From NCBI GenBank assembly GCA_903960845.1, contig CAJCCF010000640.1, positions 1 through 36,209 of the forward strand: DNA of 36,209 bases, read 5' to 3'. Below are positions 1 to 8,015 of the stretch, piece by piece; position 1 is the stretch's first letter, and every line of letters begins with the position of its first letter. The notes beneath the pieces are model-generated. The model was given only the letters and a program-made list of their open reading frames with translations, ran no database searches and was not told the DNA's origin. A program made the translations under genes and the position numbers. The DNA comes from an uncultured Verrucomicrobiota bacterium. Its GTDB lineage: Bacteria > Verrucomicrobiota > Verrucomicrobiia > Verrucomicrobiales > Verrucomicrobiaceae.

Positions 1-657
1 GGCTTTGATGGCGTCTTCACCGCTGAGATACTTGAGCAGGAGAACAAAGCTGACGACCTGATCGGTCAGGGGCAATTCCATGGCGGACTCAATGAGTGGG
101 GCGCCTTCCGTCTGCGGTTTTTTGGCGTCAAAAGCGAGCAATTTGACCATGCCCTCACCGGAGGGGACGAAGGAGTAGCCATTCAGGAGAAGGCTCTTTT
201 CGATGAACATGATGGCTTTTTCCTTTGGCAGTTCACCCGTGGTCTCGATGGAGACGGTGGCCTGTTCGGCATTGGCGTCGCGGATAATTTTAAGCCCGGT
301 CAGATCTTCATAGACCAGCAGGATCTGGGATAGCGGCGTGTTGGGGAATTGCAATTCGACTCCGCCATCTTCCTTGATGGCATCTTCGGGCTTCATTGCA
401 GGCTTCGCATTGGCGTCGGTGGCGTTGTCGCCAACTTTTGCGGCAGCAGTCCCGCCTGTTGGATTGGGGCGCGGTACATTGACGGCGGGGGCTACTCCCG
501 GGCGTGCACTTGGTGCTGGCCGGTTGAAGGGCATGGCACCGGGATTGGGTGGCGGATAGTTGGCAGGTTTTGTCTTCGGCTGCTGAGGGATCTGTGCCTG
601 AGCAGTGAAGACCAGCAAACTGATTGCGATGAGGGCAAGGCGTGTGATGCGGTGCAT
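1..657 (-). CDS. Type II/IV secretin (GspD/PilQ-like), N-terminal part only
   Basis: Outer-membrane secretin subunit that would form the pore for pilus or pseudopilus export. I read 219 codons from an ATG at 657 down to the window edge, so the C-terminal secretin barrel lies outside. Visible parts are a signal peptide (residues 1-22, ending TAQA), a Pro/Ala/Asn-rich linker (about 23-95), then an N0/N1-like fold beginning near VELQFPNTPLSQILLVYEDL, with the typical secretin pattern of a short beta element, the helix SQILLVYEDLTG and a strand. It lies 28 nt after the collagen-like gene, as the last visible gene of the pilus operon. Order and content resemble Akkermansia Amuc_1098. The assignment rests on the N-terminal domain and context, because the diagnostic secretin domain is not in view. 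Confidence 0.8.
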   Translation of the reverse strand, partial: MHRITRLALIAISLLVFTAQAQIPQQPKTKPANYPPPNPGAMPFNRPAPSARPGVAPAVNVPRPNPTGGTAAAKVGDNATDANAKPAMKPEDAIKEDGGVELQFPNTPLSQILLVYEDLTGLKIIRDANAEQATVSIETTGELPKEKAIMFIEKSLLLNGYSFVPSGEGMVKLLAFDAKKPQTEGAPLIESAMELPLTDQVVSFVLLLKYLSGEDAIKA

Positions 658-685
658 GATTAAAATTGGGGAGAGCACCTTGGGA

Positions 686-1633
686 TCAGGGCTGGGCCGG
701 AATGACGGGTGCGGGGATCAATTGACGGCGGCGCGAGACGATGGGCAGTGTCGTGCCTGGAGTGGTGGAGACGCCTGGCTGAACGATGCCTGGCTGAACG
801 ATGCCCGGCTGGCTAATCATATTACCGCCACCCACGGATACAGAGGCTGCGGCACCTGGAGTGAACTGCGGGTTTGTCGGTTGGGCGGAGACACCGCCGG
901 GAAGACCCGGAGCATTGAAAACGCGTCCGCCTGCCGAGGTTGTGCCGGGCCTGTTCAGCGGAGGCTGGCCTGGACGACTGCCTCCAGCGCCACCTTGTTG
1001 AATCCCCGGAGAGCCTGGAGACCCGGGCGCGTGGACTGAACCAGGGGCACCGGGAGAGCCTGGTGCTCCTCCTGCCGGGCGCATGGTGTTGTTGATTGTT
1101 AGGGCCTGCGGGGCGGCGGCGGTGTCGTCGTATTTGATTTCGGCCTCTTTGGTGCCTTTGGCGATGACGGCGGAGGCCTCATTGCGATTGCGATTGAAGT
1201 TGGCTTTCACCAGCCTGAACTCGGCGTCCGGTTTGGCATCGTTTGAAATGTGCTTGAACTCGTTCGTCTGCTTGTTGCGGAGACTGATGCGGATTTTGCC
1301 TTTGTTATTAAACATGCCTGCAAGAACATAGTCCTGAGCCCAATCAACGGTTTGGGGCCCATCTGGCGCTTTAGTGACAAGCAAAAACGGATTCTTGTCC
1401 CAGGTGCTTTGGTAGCGTGAGATGTCGTAGATGGAGGGAATGACGGCTTCCTTTTCAACTGCGGATGGCTCAGCGGGAGGGGCTGCCGGGGGCTCTGCGG
1501 CAGGCGTTTCAGCCGTCGCTTCAGCCGGTGTCCCGGCGGTTGGTGGAGCATCAGTCACCGCTACAGGTTCCTGGGCGCTGAGAAAACTCAGATAGCACAT
1601 CAGAAGAGAGATGAATTTGAAAAGTGTTTTCAT
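686..1633 (-). CDS. Secreted pilus-operon protein with collagen-like Gly-X-Y tail (Amuc_1099-position)
   Basis: Unrecognised exported protein of 315 aa in the pilus operon. The ATG at 1633 overlaps the preceding TGA by 4 nt (ATGA) and gives a clean signal peptide ending near SFLSA before QEP; an upstream ATG at 1654 would overlap more and blunts the signal. Residues about 20-60 are Ala/Pro/Glu-rich. Residues about 65-165 look folded (WDKNPFLLVTK, then YVLAGMFNNKGKIRISLRNK), resembling the short beta-rich PilP/GspC-type periplasmic linker module. From about 185 to the end the chain is low complexity: Gly-Pro-Ser triplets like collagen, then three QPGIV-type pentapeptides. By position it corresponds to Amuc_1099. 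A PilP/GspC-like role between inner-membrane proteins and secretin is inference from its place in the operon. Confidence 0.75.
   Translation of the reverse strand: MKTLFKFISLLMCYLSFLSAQEPVAVTDAPPTAGTPAEATAETPAAEPPAAPPAEPSAVEKEAVIPSIYDISRYQSTWDKNPFLLVTKAPDGPQTVDWAQDYVLAGMFNNKGKIRISLRNKQTNEFKHISNDAKPDAEFRLVKANFNRNRNEASAVIAKGTKEAEIKYDDTAAAPQALTINNTMRPAGGAPGSPGAPGSVHAPGSPGSPGIQQGGAGGSRPGQPPLNRPGTTSAGGRVFNAPGLPGGVSAQPTNPQFTPGAAASVSVGGGNMISQPGIVQPGIVQPGVSTTPGTTLPIVSRRRQLIPAPVIPAQP
774..803. repeat. 15-bp tandem repeat encoding QPGIV
   Basis: Two perfect adjacent copies of CCTGGCTGAACGATG (774-788 and 789-803), followed by a degenerate third copy to about 818. Read on the minus strand inside the collagen-like gene, each unit encodes one pentapeptide of the QPGIV/QPGV series. 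The period is a multiple of three, so unit gain or loss would keep frame. Confidence 0.9.
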
Positions 1634-2154
1634 GACGGTGGCAGTCTGAACCATTTCTGGACGTTCATGTTCACGATGATTTCAGCCTTATCTTCCTCAT
1701 TCGGCGTGATGGTCATGGCCGGGACGGTGATGAATCCTGTGGGTTGCTGAAGGTCGTAAAGCCACTGAAGCACGGGCTTCATCTCACCGCGCACTTCAAG
1801 CGTCACATTGGCGGAAATCAGGCCTGGTCGTTCGCTCGGTTCGGTGGGCTGCTTCAGGGGAACCTTAACGCCATGCTTGGTGGCCAGTTCATCCACGAGA
1901 TTGAGAACCGAGGTGGTCGCCTCACCGGCCTTGGTATAGACAGGCTGTTTCTCGCTGAGCCATGAGGAGCGTTGATCCCAAAACTCTTTCCTGGTCAACA
2001 ATTCATCCGCCTCGGCACGGCGGGTTTCCATCTCCATGGCGCGCGTGTCCACGCGCTGCTTCCAGGTTTTGAGTTTCGTCAGACCAATGAAAGCGATGCC
2101 GCCAATGAGGACGACGCCGAGGGCAAGAGCGAGACGCTGTTCGTTGGCTTTCAT
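1630..2154 (-). CDS. PilO/GspM-like inner-membrane pilus protein
   Basis: 174-aa bitopic membrane protein: short cytoplasmic start (MKANEQR), one membrane segment at residues 8-26 (LALALGVVLIGGIAFIGL), a coiled-coil stretch (about 30-70) and a C-terminal ferredoxin-like domain (about 85-170; ending VNMNVQKWFRLPP). This is the PilO/GspM architecture, which aligns the secretin with the inner-membrane platform. It overlaps the GspL-like gene upstream and the collagen-like gene downstream by 4 nt each, so the three are translationally coupled. The slot corresponds to Akkermansia Amuc_1100, but that protein is about 317 aa, and this one is close to half its length. PilO-like is well supported by topology; orthology to Amuc_1100 is inference from gene order. 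Confidence 0.75.
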   Translation of the reverse strand: MKANEQRLALALGVVLIGGIAFIGLTKLKTWKQRVDTRAMEMETRRAEADELLTRKEFWDQRSSWLSEKQPVYTKAGEATTSVLNLVDELATKHGVKVPLKQPTEPSERPGLISANVTLEVRGEMKPVLQWLYDLQQPTGFITVPAMTITPNEEDKAEIIVNMNVQKWFRLPPS

Positions 2155-3392
2155 TTCTGAGCTACCTCCGTCGTTTCTGCGTTCTCGGCTTCGACGGGTC
2201 GCGCCTCGGCGCGGAAGGTGGCGCGGCCATCAGGCAGGCTGGTGGGCTGCGGGAATTCCCATTTCCAGCGTTGGAAAGCCGGGGCTGCGACGAGTTTGTC
2301 GCGGAACTCAATGCCATGTCCAAGTGAGGAGGCTTCACCATCAAGCACGATGCCGTCCTGCCTGATCTCAAAACGCGTGAGGCGTATGCCTTCAGGGGGC
2401 AGCAGGATGACGAGTTGATGGATGCTTTCGATTGGATAGGTATCAGGAGTCAGCGCCGGGAGCAGATCATCCCAGGCGGCCTTGGCATCGCGAATGGCAA
2501 CCAATTCCGGCTCGAGATTTTTAAGCCTGGTTTCTTCGGCGATGACGCTGCGTTCACGCATCAGCACACGCGCAGCAAAGGCTCCAAGCGCGGCAACAAG
2601 GACAAAGGCAAAAGCCGCGGCGCCCATGATCATCATGCGGCGTTGCTGGCGCTCGTGGCGGTAGTGGACCACAGGTGGCGGCACCATGCGCGAAACTTCA
2701 GTGGGAGCCTGAGGCGGAAACTCACGTCTCAGAACAACAGGCAAATCGACAGCTTCACGGAAGGTTTCAGGAATCACGTCATGATCTTCATCAGGACTGG
2801 TGATGCAAAGGGTCTCAAGATTTGGCTGCAGGCCGGCAAGTTCAAGCGAGGCCAGGATGCAGCGAATCTCCGCAGCTGCATCGGCATCAAGAGTGTGCGC
2901 GGCCAGGGCCTGACAATGCATGGGGGCGCCGTGATCATGAGGGATGGCAATCACCCAGTTTTCGGCTTCACGCCAGATCGAGACTTCACCCGGAGTGAGG
3001 TGCTTAAAGGCCACGGATGGAGCAAACTTGGCATCATTGCCACTGCCCAGAACGGGTGTGGGGAGCGGGGCTACCTGGACAAAGACGGATGCACGCTGAT
3101 CACGCTCGTCCTGGCCGAGTTGGTGCATTTCAAAGTTGTGCGTGTCGGCGATCTCGGTGCCTAGACCAGCGGCCTCCAGTTCCAATTGTGCCGCAGATTC
3201 ACGCCGCGCAGCGTCGACGCCCTGCAAACGCATGGGAACACTGACCACGCATCGTGCCGGCAGCGCAATCCATCCGGCTCCACCCCAGCCTTTGTTTTCC
3301 AATTCTCCTGGCACAGCCTGACCCGACTTCATGCGCCATGCACGGAAACCCTCCTCGTGGGGGATGAGCATGACTTCGTCGGCGTGTTTCAT
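2151..3392 (-). CDS. GspL / PilM-PilN-like pilus assembly protein
   Basis: 413-aa protein with GspL-type layout: a cytoplasmic region (1-250) with short strands typical of a reduced actin-like PilM fold, a basic stop-transfer HERQQRR, one membrane helix (about 254-275), a coiled coil, and a C-terminal periplasmic PilN-like ferredoxin domain containing LPPEGIRLTRFEIRQDGIVL. It would tie the cytoplasmic assembly ATPase to the PilO-like partner encoded next. I choose the ATG at 3392; the frame stays open to a TTG at 3449, but that adds an unstructured Cys/Pro-rich start. It is the first gene of the minus-strand pilus block and diverges from the MFS gene, so its promoter must lie in 3393-3579. 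By position it matches Amuc_1101. Confidence 0.75.
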   Translation of the reverse strand: MKHADEVMLIPHEEGFRAWRMKSGQAVPGELENKGWGGAGWIALPARCVVSVPMRLQGVDAARRESAAQLELEAAGLGTEIADTHNFEMHQLGQDERDQRASVFVQVAPLPTPVLGSGNDAKFAPSVAFKHLTPGEVSIWREAENWVIAIPHDHGAPMHCQALAAHTLDADAAAEIRCILASLELAGLQPNLETLCITSPDEDHDVIPETFREAVDLPVVLRREFPPQAPTEVSRMVPPPVVHYRHERQQRRMMIMGAAAFAFVLVAALGAFAARVLMRERSVIAEETRLKNLEPELVAIRDAKAAWDDLLPALTPDTYPIESIHQLVILLPPEGIRLTRFEIRQDGIVLDGEASSLGHGIEFRDKLVAAPAFQRWKWEFPQPTSLPDGRATFRAEARPVEAENAETTEVAQK

Positions 3393-3579
3393 GTAGCAGG
3401 ATGTTGGGCAGGGGGCTGGCGATCTTAAAGAGAGGCTGACAAAGCGCAAGGCGGGAGACAGAGAGATACGGGGGACAGTTCAAAATCGAAATGACAATTG
3501 TTGAATACCGGAAAAGGTCGCATCCCGGCAAAATCGTCATTCGACATTTGTCATTCGTCATTTCCTATGACCCTGCCCG
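3393..3579. other. Divergent intergenic region with heptamer repeat
   Basis: Gap of 187 nt between the pilus operon (minus) and the MFS transporter (plus). It must hold both promoters. I could not identify a convincing -35/-10 pair for either direction. It is more AT-rich than its surroundings and contains the heptamer tract at 3536-3563. Confidence 0.6.
3536..3563. repeat. Imperfect tandem heptamer repeat (GTCATTY), 4 units
   Basis: Four consecutive 7-mers: GTCATTC, GACATTT, GTCATTC, GTCATTT. They sit immediately upstream of the MFS start codon. The arrangement resembles the short tandemly repeated heptamers (STRR) described in cyanobacteria. Two further tracts with different 7-mers occur in this window at 9855-9875 and 13789-13816. 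Confidence 0.85.
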
Positions 3580-4815
3580 ATGCCGCAAGAACACGCCACC
3601 CGACAGACCTTCCACAATGAACTGTGGAGATCGCTGCCGTCCGGAGTGCTTGATGCCATGTCATCCACGTTCGGGATGCTCATCGCGGTGCGTGTGTTTC
3701 ATCTCGGGCATGTGGAAAAATCCATTTTCCTCAGTGCCACCAGTGGCGGTCTGATCACGAGTCTGTTTGTGGTGCCACTGCTGCTCAAGGCACGCAGCAG
3801 CATCGCACAGACCGCAGCCATGGTGCAAATGCTTGGCGGAGCGTGCATGGCCATGTCGGCGCTTTTCCCGCGTTCACCCTGGGTCTTCATCATCGGGCTT
3901 AGCCTTGGTCTCTTTTGCTTTTCGATGCAGATCCCGCTGCTGACGCAAATTTACCGTCTGAATTATCCGGAGTCACAGCGTGGCCGGTTGTATTCCATCA
4001 CCGGCGTCTCACGGGCGGGCTCGGCTGTGGTGTTTGGCCTGTTTGGCGGTTGGCTGCTGGGCCTGCGATTGGAGAATTACACCTGGCTGCTGTGGTGCTT
4101 CGCTGCCAGCGGGTTCCTGTCCGGCTGGTGGACTTACGGTCTGCCTGATGCGGAATGGGATTCCGGAGAGCCAACCAACGCTCGTCTCTGGTCGGCCCTG
4201 CGCTGGGTGCGTGATGACCGTGATTTCCGCACCCTGCTCATTTCCTGGATGATGATGGGCATCGGTAATCTGGTGGCCTTCTGTCTTTTTGTGGAGTTCC
4301 TCGCCAATCCGAAGCATGGCATCAACCTGCCTGAGCGCACTGTTGCCTGGATTACCGGCGTGGTGCCGGTGGTGCTAAGAATGCTCTGCTCCTACCCTTG
4401 GGGGCTCATTTATGATCGCGTTGGATTGTTCAAGGTGCGCTCGATTTTGAATGTCATTTTTGCCGTGGCTATCGTGACTTTCTTCATGGGGCACAACGTC
4501 GTCACCTGGAGCATCGGCATGGCCCTTTGGGGAGTGGCAAATGCCGGGGGCAATGTGACTTGGGGACTTTGGGTGACCAAACTGGCCCCGAAACATGCGG
4601 TGGCCGAGTACATGAGTGTGCATTCTTTTCTCACCGGCGTGCGCGGACTGCTGGCTCCGCCTTTGGCCTTTGCCGCGATCACGGTCATGTCCTTTCAAAC
4701 GCTCAGCCTCATCTGCGGCGCCGCCATTCTGAGCGCCAGTGCTTTTATCACCGTGCGTGCCCGGAGCAGCGATGCGGAGACGGTGAGGCGCCTGGGGCCA
4801 AGTGAGCGGATGTGA
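3580..4815 (+). CDS. Major facilitator superfamily transporter
   Basis: 411-aa polytopic membrane protein with about 11-12 hydrophobic segments, starting with an amphipathic N-terminus then SGVLDAMSSTFGMLIAVRVF. The loop DRVGLFKVRSI around residue 285 is an MFS motif-A-like G-x-x-x-D-R-x-G element of the second half. Helix pairs are arranged as in 12-TM MFS carriers. Substrate cannot be read from the sequence. The ATG at 3580 follows the heptamer tract after about 16 nt and has no strong Shine-Dalgarno. It stands alone: the next gene is separated by 108 nt containing a large inverted repeat. Confidence 0.85.
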   Translation: MPQEHATRQTFHNELWRSLPSGVLDAMSSTFGMLIAVRVFHLGHVEKSIFLSATSGGLITSLFVVPLLLKARSSIAQTAAMVQMLGGACMAMSALFPRSPWVFIIGLSLGLFCFSMQIPLLTQIYRLNYPESQRGRLYSITGVSRAGSAVVFGLFGGWLLGLRLENYTWLLWCFAASGFLSGWWTYGLPDAEWDSGEPTNARLWSALRWVRDDRDFRTLLISWMMMGIGNLVAFCLFVEFLANPKHGINLPERTVAWITGVVPVVLRMLCSYPWGLIYDRVGLFKVRSILNVIFAVAIVTFFMGHNVVTWSIGMALWGVANAGGNVTWGLWVTKLAPKHAVAEYMSVHSFLTGVRGLLAPPLAFAAITVMSFQTLSLICGAAILSASAFITVRARSSDAETVRRLGPSERM

Positions 4816-4862
4816 GGGATTTGGCGATGATACTGAGTCGCTGGCTTATTGGCCGGTTGTTG

Positions 4863-4894
4863 AACATTTTAACATCTAGGATTGTTAAAATGTT
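4863..4894. promoter_or_regulatory. 12-bp perfect inverted repeat, candidate operator
   Basis: AACATTTTAACA (4863-4874) and its exact reverse complement TGTTAAAATGTT (4883-4894) flank an 8-nt spacer. The element is very AT-rich in a GC-rich genome and lies 30 nt before the ATG of the M50B-like gene. No T-run follows on either strand, so it fits a dimeric repressor site better than an intrinsic terminator. Possible promoter elements (TTGAAC at 4860, TAAAAT at 4886) overlap it but are spaced 20 bp apart. Confidence 0.55.
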
Positions 4895-4923
4895 AACATT
4901 TGCTAAATAAGTCGAATAACTTC

Positions 4924-5754
4924 ATGTCCGCCAACAGCTATCGTTTGAACAGTCGTGAGCGTGCCTCGCAGCAGATGGAGAAATCAAAGCCTGCCAATGT
5001 TCGCCGGCACCCGGTCGTGCAGCAGCATCATCAGGTGAAGCGTTTTAAAGGTTGGCTGGCTGCTTTGATCCTGCTGCCCTTGGGGCTGATCACGGCCATG
5101 ACGCTCGGCGAATTGCTGTTTTGGGCGCTGACCCGGTTGGATTTTTGGCGCTCCGAGCAGTTTCTCTTTTTCACGCTTGGCGGGGTCGCCTGGGGAATGG
5201 CTCATGTCATCGGATGGCGCCCGATGCATCTGTATGTGCTGAGTCATGAATTGAGCCATCTCATCGTGGCCCGTGCCTTTGGGGGAAAGATCATCAGTTG
5301 GAAAGTCACCGCCCAAGGTGGCTATGTGGAGACCAATAAGACCAACACGTGGATCACTCTGGCTCCCTATTTGCTGCCCTTCTACTCGATGGTGGTGGTG
5401 CTGGTTTTCGGTCTTGTGGGCATGTTCTGGCATCTGCAGGAGGTGCGCAGTGTTTCAATCGGTTCATTTGTCGTGAATTTGCGGCCCGTTTGGATCTTCT
5501 ATGTCCTGCTCGGGTTGACGTGGTGGTTTCACATCACCTACACACTGAAGACGGTTTTCATTCACCAGAGTGATTTGGAGCGAAACGGGGAATTCTTTTC
5601 CATGGCGCTGATCTTTTTGATCAACATCGCACTCATCGTGCTGCTTTTTCTTGCCGCTTCTCCCGCTCCGGGATTTGGATTGTTGGAGGTGGGCCGCTGC
5701 TGGATGGGGATGGCCGACTGGCTCATGGATCTGGTGCTTGGCAGGTTTTGGTGA
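4924..5754 (+). CDS. M50B-like membrane metalloprotease
   Basis: 276-aa integral membrane protein. After a basic cytoplasmic N-terminus (about 45 aa) come roughly six hydrophobic segments. The zinc motif HELSH is at residues 108-112 (context LSHELSHLIVARAFGGKI), followed by the GGY element and the helix TWITLAPYLLPFYSM that carries the conserved Pro of the M50B-like family (PF13398 type). Substrate is unknown; relatives cleave membrane-bound regulators or act in envelope maintenance. I use the ATG at 4924. A TTG at 4900 lies inside or close to the inverted-repeat region, and an ATG at 4975 is an alternative. The C-terminus ends in a short hydrophobic tail, GRFW. Confidence 0.75.
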   Translation: MSANSYRLNSRERASQQMEKSKPANVRRHPVVQQHHQVKRFKGWLAALILLPLGLITAMTLGELLFWALTRLDFWRSEQFLFFTLGGVAWGMAHVIGWRPMHLYVLSHELSHLIVARAFGGKIISWKVTAQGGYVETNKTNTWITLAPYLLPFYSMVVVLVFGLVGMFWHLQEVRSVSIGSFVVNLRPVWIFYVLLGLTWWFHITYTLKTVFIHQSDLERNGEFFSMALIFLINIALIVLLFLAASPAPGFGLLEVGRCWMGMADWLMDLVLGRFW

Positions 5755-5867
5755 TCCTTGTGGGACGGACTTTTGGCGCATCCGATGTGTGAAGCCCTGC
5801 CGGCAGGAATAACGCGTCACACTTCCTGCTGGCACCTCACGCATCAGTCGCCACCATGAGAGGCTGC
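5755..5867. other. Intergenic region with GC palindrome
   Basis: Gap between the M50B-like gene and xseA. It holds a perfect 12-bp palindrome, CCTGCCGGCAGG, at 5796-5807, itself enclosed by GTGTGA and TCACAC, so the transcript can form a nested hairpin. There is no T-tract. It could be a weak terminator for the upstream gene or a structured xseA leader. Confidence 0.4.
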
Positions 5868-7211
5868 ATGGATACTCCTGACATTGTTTTAACCGTCACC
5901 CAACTCACGCGTGAAATTCGTGAGGTGCTGGAGGGGCACATCGGTTCTGTGCGGGTGGAGGGGGAAATCAGCAATCACCGGCTGCAATCCAGCGGACACC
6001 AATATTTCACCCTGAAGGATGCCGGCGCGCAGTTGTCCTGTGTCATGTTTCGCGGTTCTGCCACGCGCAGTGGCGTGCGATTGACTGACGGCGCGCAGAT
6101 TCAGGTTTTTGGGGACATCTCGGTCTATGAGCAGCGCGGCCAGTACCAGATGGTGGTCAAGCAGGTGCAGATGAAAGGGCAGGGTAGTCTCCAAGCACGT
6201 TTTGAGGCCTTGAAAAAGAAGCTCTTTGAGGAGGGCCTTTTTGATCAGGACTACAAGCAGGCGATTCCCAAATTTCCGAGGGTTGTCGCTCTGGTCACTT
6301 CTCCCACGGGCGCAGCAATCCAGGACATGCTCAACATCCTGACCCGCCGTGCGCCATGGGTCCGCGTGATGGTGTTTCCAGTGCGGGTTCAGGGGCAGGG
6401 AGTGGAGCGTGAAACCATTCGCGCCATAGAGGTGCTGAATGCCGCCGCGCAATTCGGCCTGCCCCGACCTGACACCATTGTGATTGGTCGCGGCGGTGGC
6501 AGCATCGAGGACATGTGGGCCTACAATGAGGAGTCGCTGGCGCGTGCCATTTTCACATCGCGCATCCCGATCATCTCCGCTGTCGGCCATGAGATCGATT
6601 TCAGCATTGCCGACTTTGTTGCTGATTTGCGCGCACCGACACCGAGTGCTGCGGCTGAATTGCTGGCTCCTGATGTGGCAGAATTGCGGCGCTATTTTGA
6701 TTCCACTTCACGGACTCTGGAAGCCCGGGTGCAAACGATTCTGGAGCATCATGAGCGAGTGCTCGATCTTACGGCGAAAGGCACCTTGATGCACGAACCC
6801 GAGCGCCAGATTCAGCAGGCGGAGCAGAGTGTTGATGATGCCGAGTCACGGCTGACCGGCAGTGTTCGCGAGCAACTCAGAGGGTTGTCTGATCAGGTCA
6901 CCGAACAGCAGCAGGTGCTCATGCGGCATCATCCGCGTGTCATGATTTCGGAAGCAGCGCACCGCGTGCAAAGCAGCGCGGAAAAGATCCGTCAAGTGCT
7001 GGAACACCGGCTCGTCAGACTGGAGGATCGCATCAAGGCACGCGCCGATCTGATTCGAAATTTGGGACCGGAGTCCATCTTGTCCCGTGGGTTTTCTTTC
7101 ACCATGACGGAGGATGGTCGCAGTCTTCAAAATGCGGATCAAGTGCATGCCGGCGACGTGCTTGTCACGCGTCTCCAGCAGGGGCAGGTGACAAGCGTCG
7201 TGAAAGACTGA
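5868..7211 (+). CDS. xseA: Exodeoxyribonuclease VII large subunit
   Basis: Catalytic large subunit of exonuclease VII, which degrades single-stranded DNA into oligonucleotides in the cytoplasm. 447 aa, close to the usual 400-460. The N-terminal OB fold (about 5-105) includes VRVEGEISNHRLQSSGHQYF and LSCVMFRG. The catalytic domain begins with VALVTSPTGAAIQDMLNIL and contains VIGRGGGSIEDMWAYN and ISAVGHEIDFSIADFVADLR; a long coiled coil follows, then the C-terminal SILSRGFS motif. I chose the ATG at 5868 because GAGAGG precedes it; an ATG at 5856 would add four residues. No xseB is adjacent, so the small subunit must be elsewhere. It converges on the kinase-like gene with only 5 nt between them. 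Confidence 0.96.
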   Translation: MDTPDIVLTVTQLTREIREVLEGHIGSVRVEGEISNHRLQSSGHQYFTLKDAGAQLSCVMFRGSATRSGVRLTDGAQIQVFGDISVYEQRGQYQMVVKQVQMKGQGSLQARFEALKKKLFEEGLFDQDYKQAIPKFPRVVALVTSPTGAAIQDMLNILTRRAPWVRVMVFPVRVQGQGVERETIRAIEVLNAAAQFGLPRPDTIVIGRGGGSIEDMWAYNEESLARAIFTSRIPIISAVGHEIDFSIADFVADLRAPTPSAAAELLAPDVAELRRYFDSTSRTLEARVQTILEHHERVLDLTAKGTLMHEPERQIQQAEQSVDDAESRLTGSVREQLRGLSDQVTEQQQVLMRHHPRVMISEAAHRVQSSAEKIRQVLEHRLVRLEDRIKARADLIRNLGPESILSRGFSFTMTEDGRSLQNADQVHAGDVLVTRLQQGQVTSVVKD

Positions 7212-7216
7212 ACAAC

Positions 7217-7939
7217 TCAGGCAACGGGGCAGCTAAGCCTGGCCGTCGTGGTGTTGTTTTCAGAGGCCAGGCCGAGTTGCAGGCCCATCTGATGACAAAG
7301 CATTGAGGCGATCGTCAAACCCAGGCCGAGATGGCTGCTATTCTTGGTGCCGGTGAAAGGGCGGAACATCTGGGCGAGCTTTTCCTGCGGAATTTGTGAT
7401 CCGGTGTTGATGATCAAAATCTCCACGCGGCGCTGCTCTTTCGGAGTGACGGCCTCTGGAGCGGAAATTTTAAGCATGGCGCATCCGCCTGTGGTGCCCG
7501 CAGCCTCTGCGGCGTTTTCCAACAACTCAATGAGGATGTCCCTGAACTTGGTTGGGTCCACCAGGATCGGGGGCAGGTCTGGCTGCACATCGATTTCGAA
7601 CTTGATGTTATTCCTGGAGAACGGTTCCAGGAGGGCGTCCTCAACGACACTCAAATACTCATTCAGACAGAGTGCCTGCGGAGTGAGTTTGGCACAGCCA
7701 CCGGCAGAACGGATGCGTTCGCTGAGGGTCGCCACGCCGATGGAGGCTTCGCGGATGTATTGCACATTCTCAGCGATCCCCGGGTCCAGATCCTCGGTCA
7801 TGAGTACCAGGCTGGAAAAGCCCTGAATCACCGCCAGCAAATTGTTCAGTTTGTGGGTCAGGCCATGAAGCAATTCCTGATGAAAGCCGTCACTGCTCTC
7901 ACTGCCAAGCTGGAGGTGGTTTGGAGAGACGAATTGCAT
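7217..7939 (-). CDS. Soluble histidine-kinase-like protein (HisKA + HATPase)
   Basis: 240-aa protein consisting only of a kinase core. Residues 20-80 form a dimerisation/phosphoacceptor region with THKLNNLLAVIQGFSSL; H29 is the candidate phospho-histidine. The ATPase domain has the N box ELLENAAEAA (138-147), a G1 region INTGSQIP (177-184, with N where most kinases have D), MFRPF, and the G2 loop HLGLGL (203-208). There is no signal peptide, membrane segment, PAS or receiver domain, so any signal must arrive through a partner. No response-regulator gene is next to it. It follows yidC on the same strand after 76 nt but is probably separately transcribed. Could be a degenerate or phosphotransfer-type kinase; substrate unknown. 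Confidence 0.8.
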   Translation of the reverse strand: MQFVSPNHLQLGSESSDGFHQELLHGLTHKLNNLLAVIQGFSSLVLMTEDLDPGIAENVQYIREASIGVATLSERIRSAGGCAKLTPQALCLNEYLSVVEDALLEPFSRNNIKFEIDVQPDLPPILVDPTKFRDILIELLENAAEAAGTTGGCAMLKISAPEAVTPKEQRRVEILIINTGSQIPQEKLAQMFRPFTGTKNSSHLGLGLTIASMLCHQMGLQLGLASENNTTTARLSCPVA

Positions 7940-8015
7940 GGTCTGAAGGGAGTTTCAGTCATGAATGACCGGCAGAGCAGGGACAAGGTAAATTTGGCAG
8001 GGCCGCCTGTTGGCT

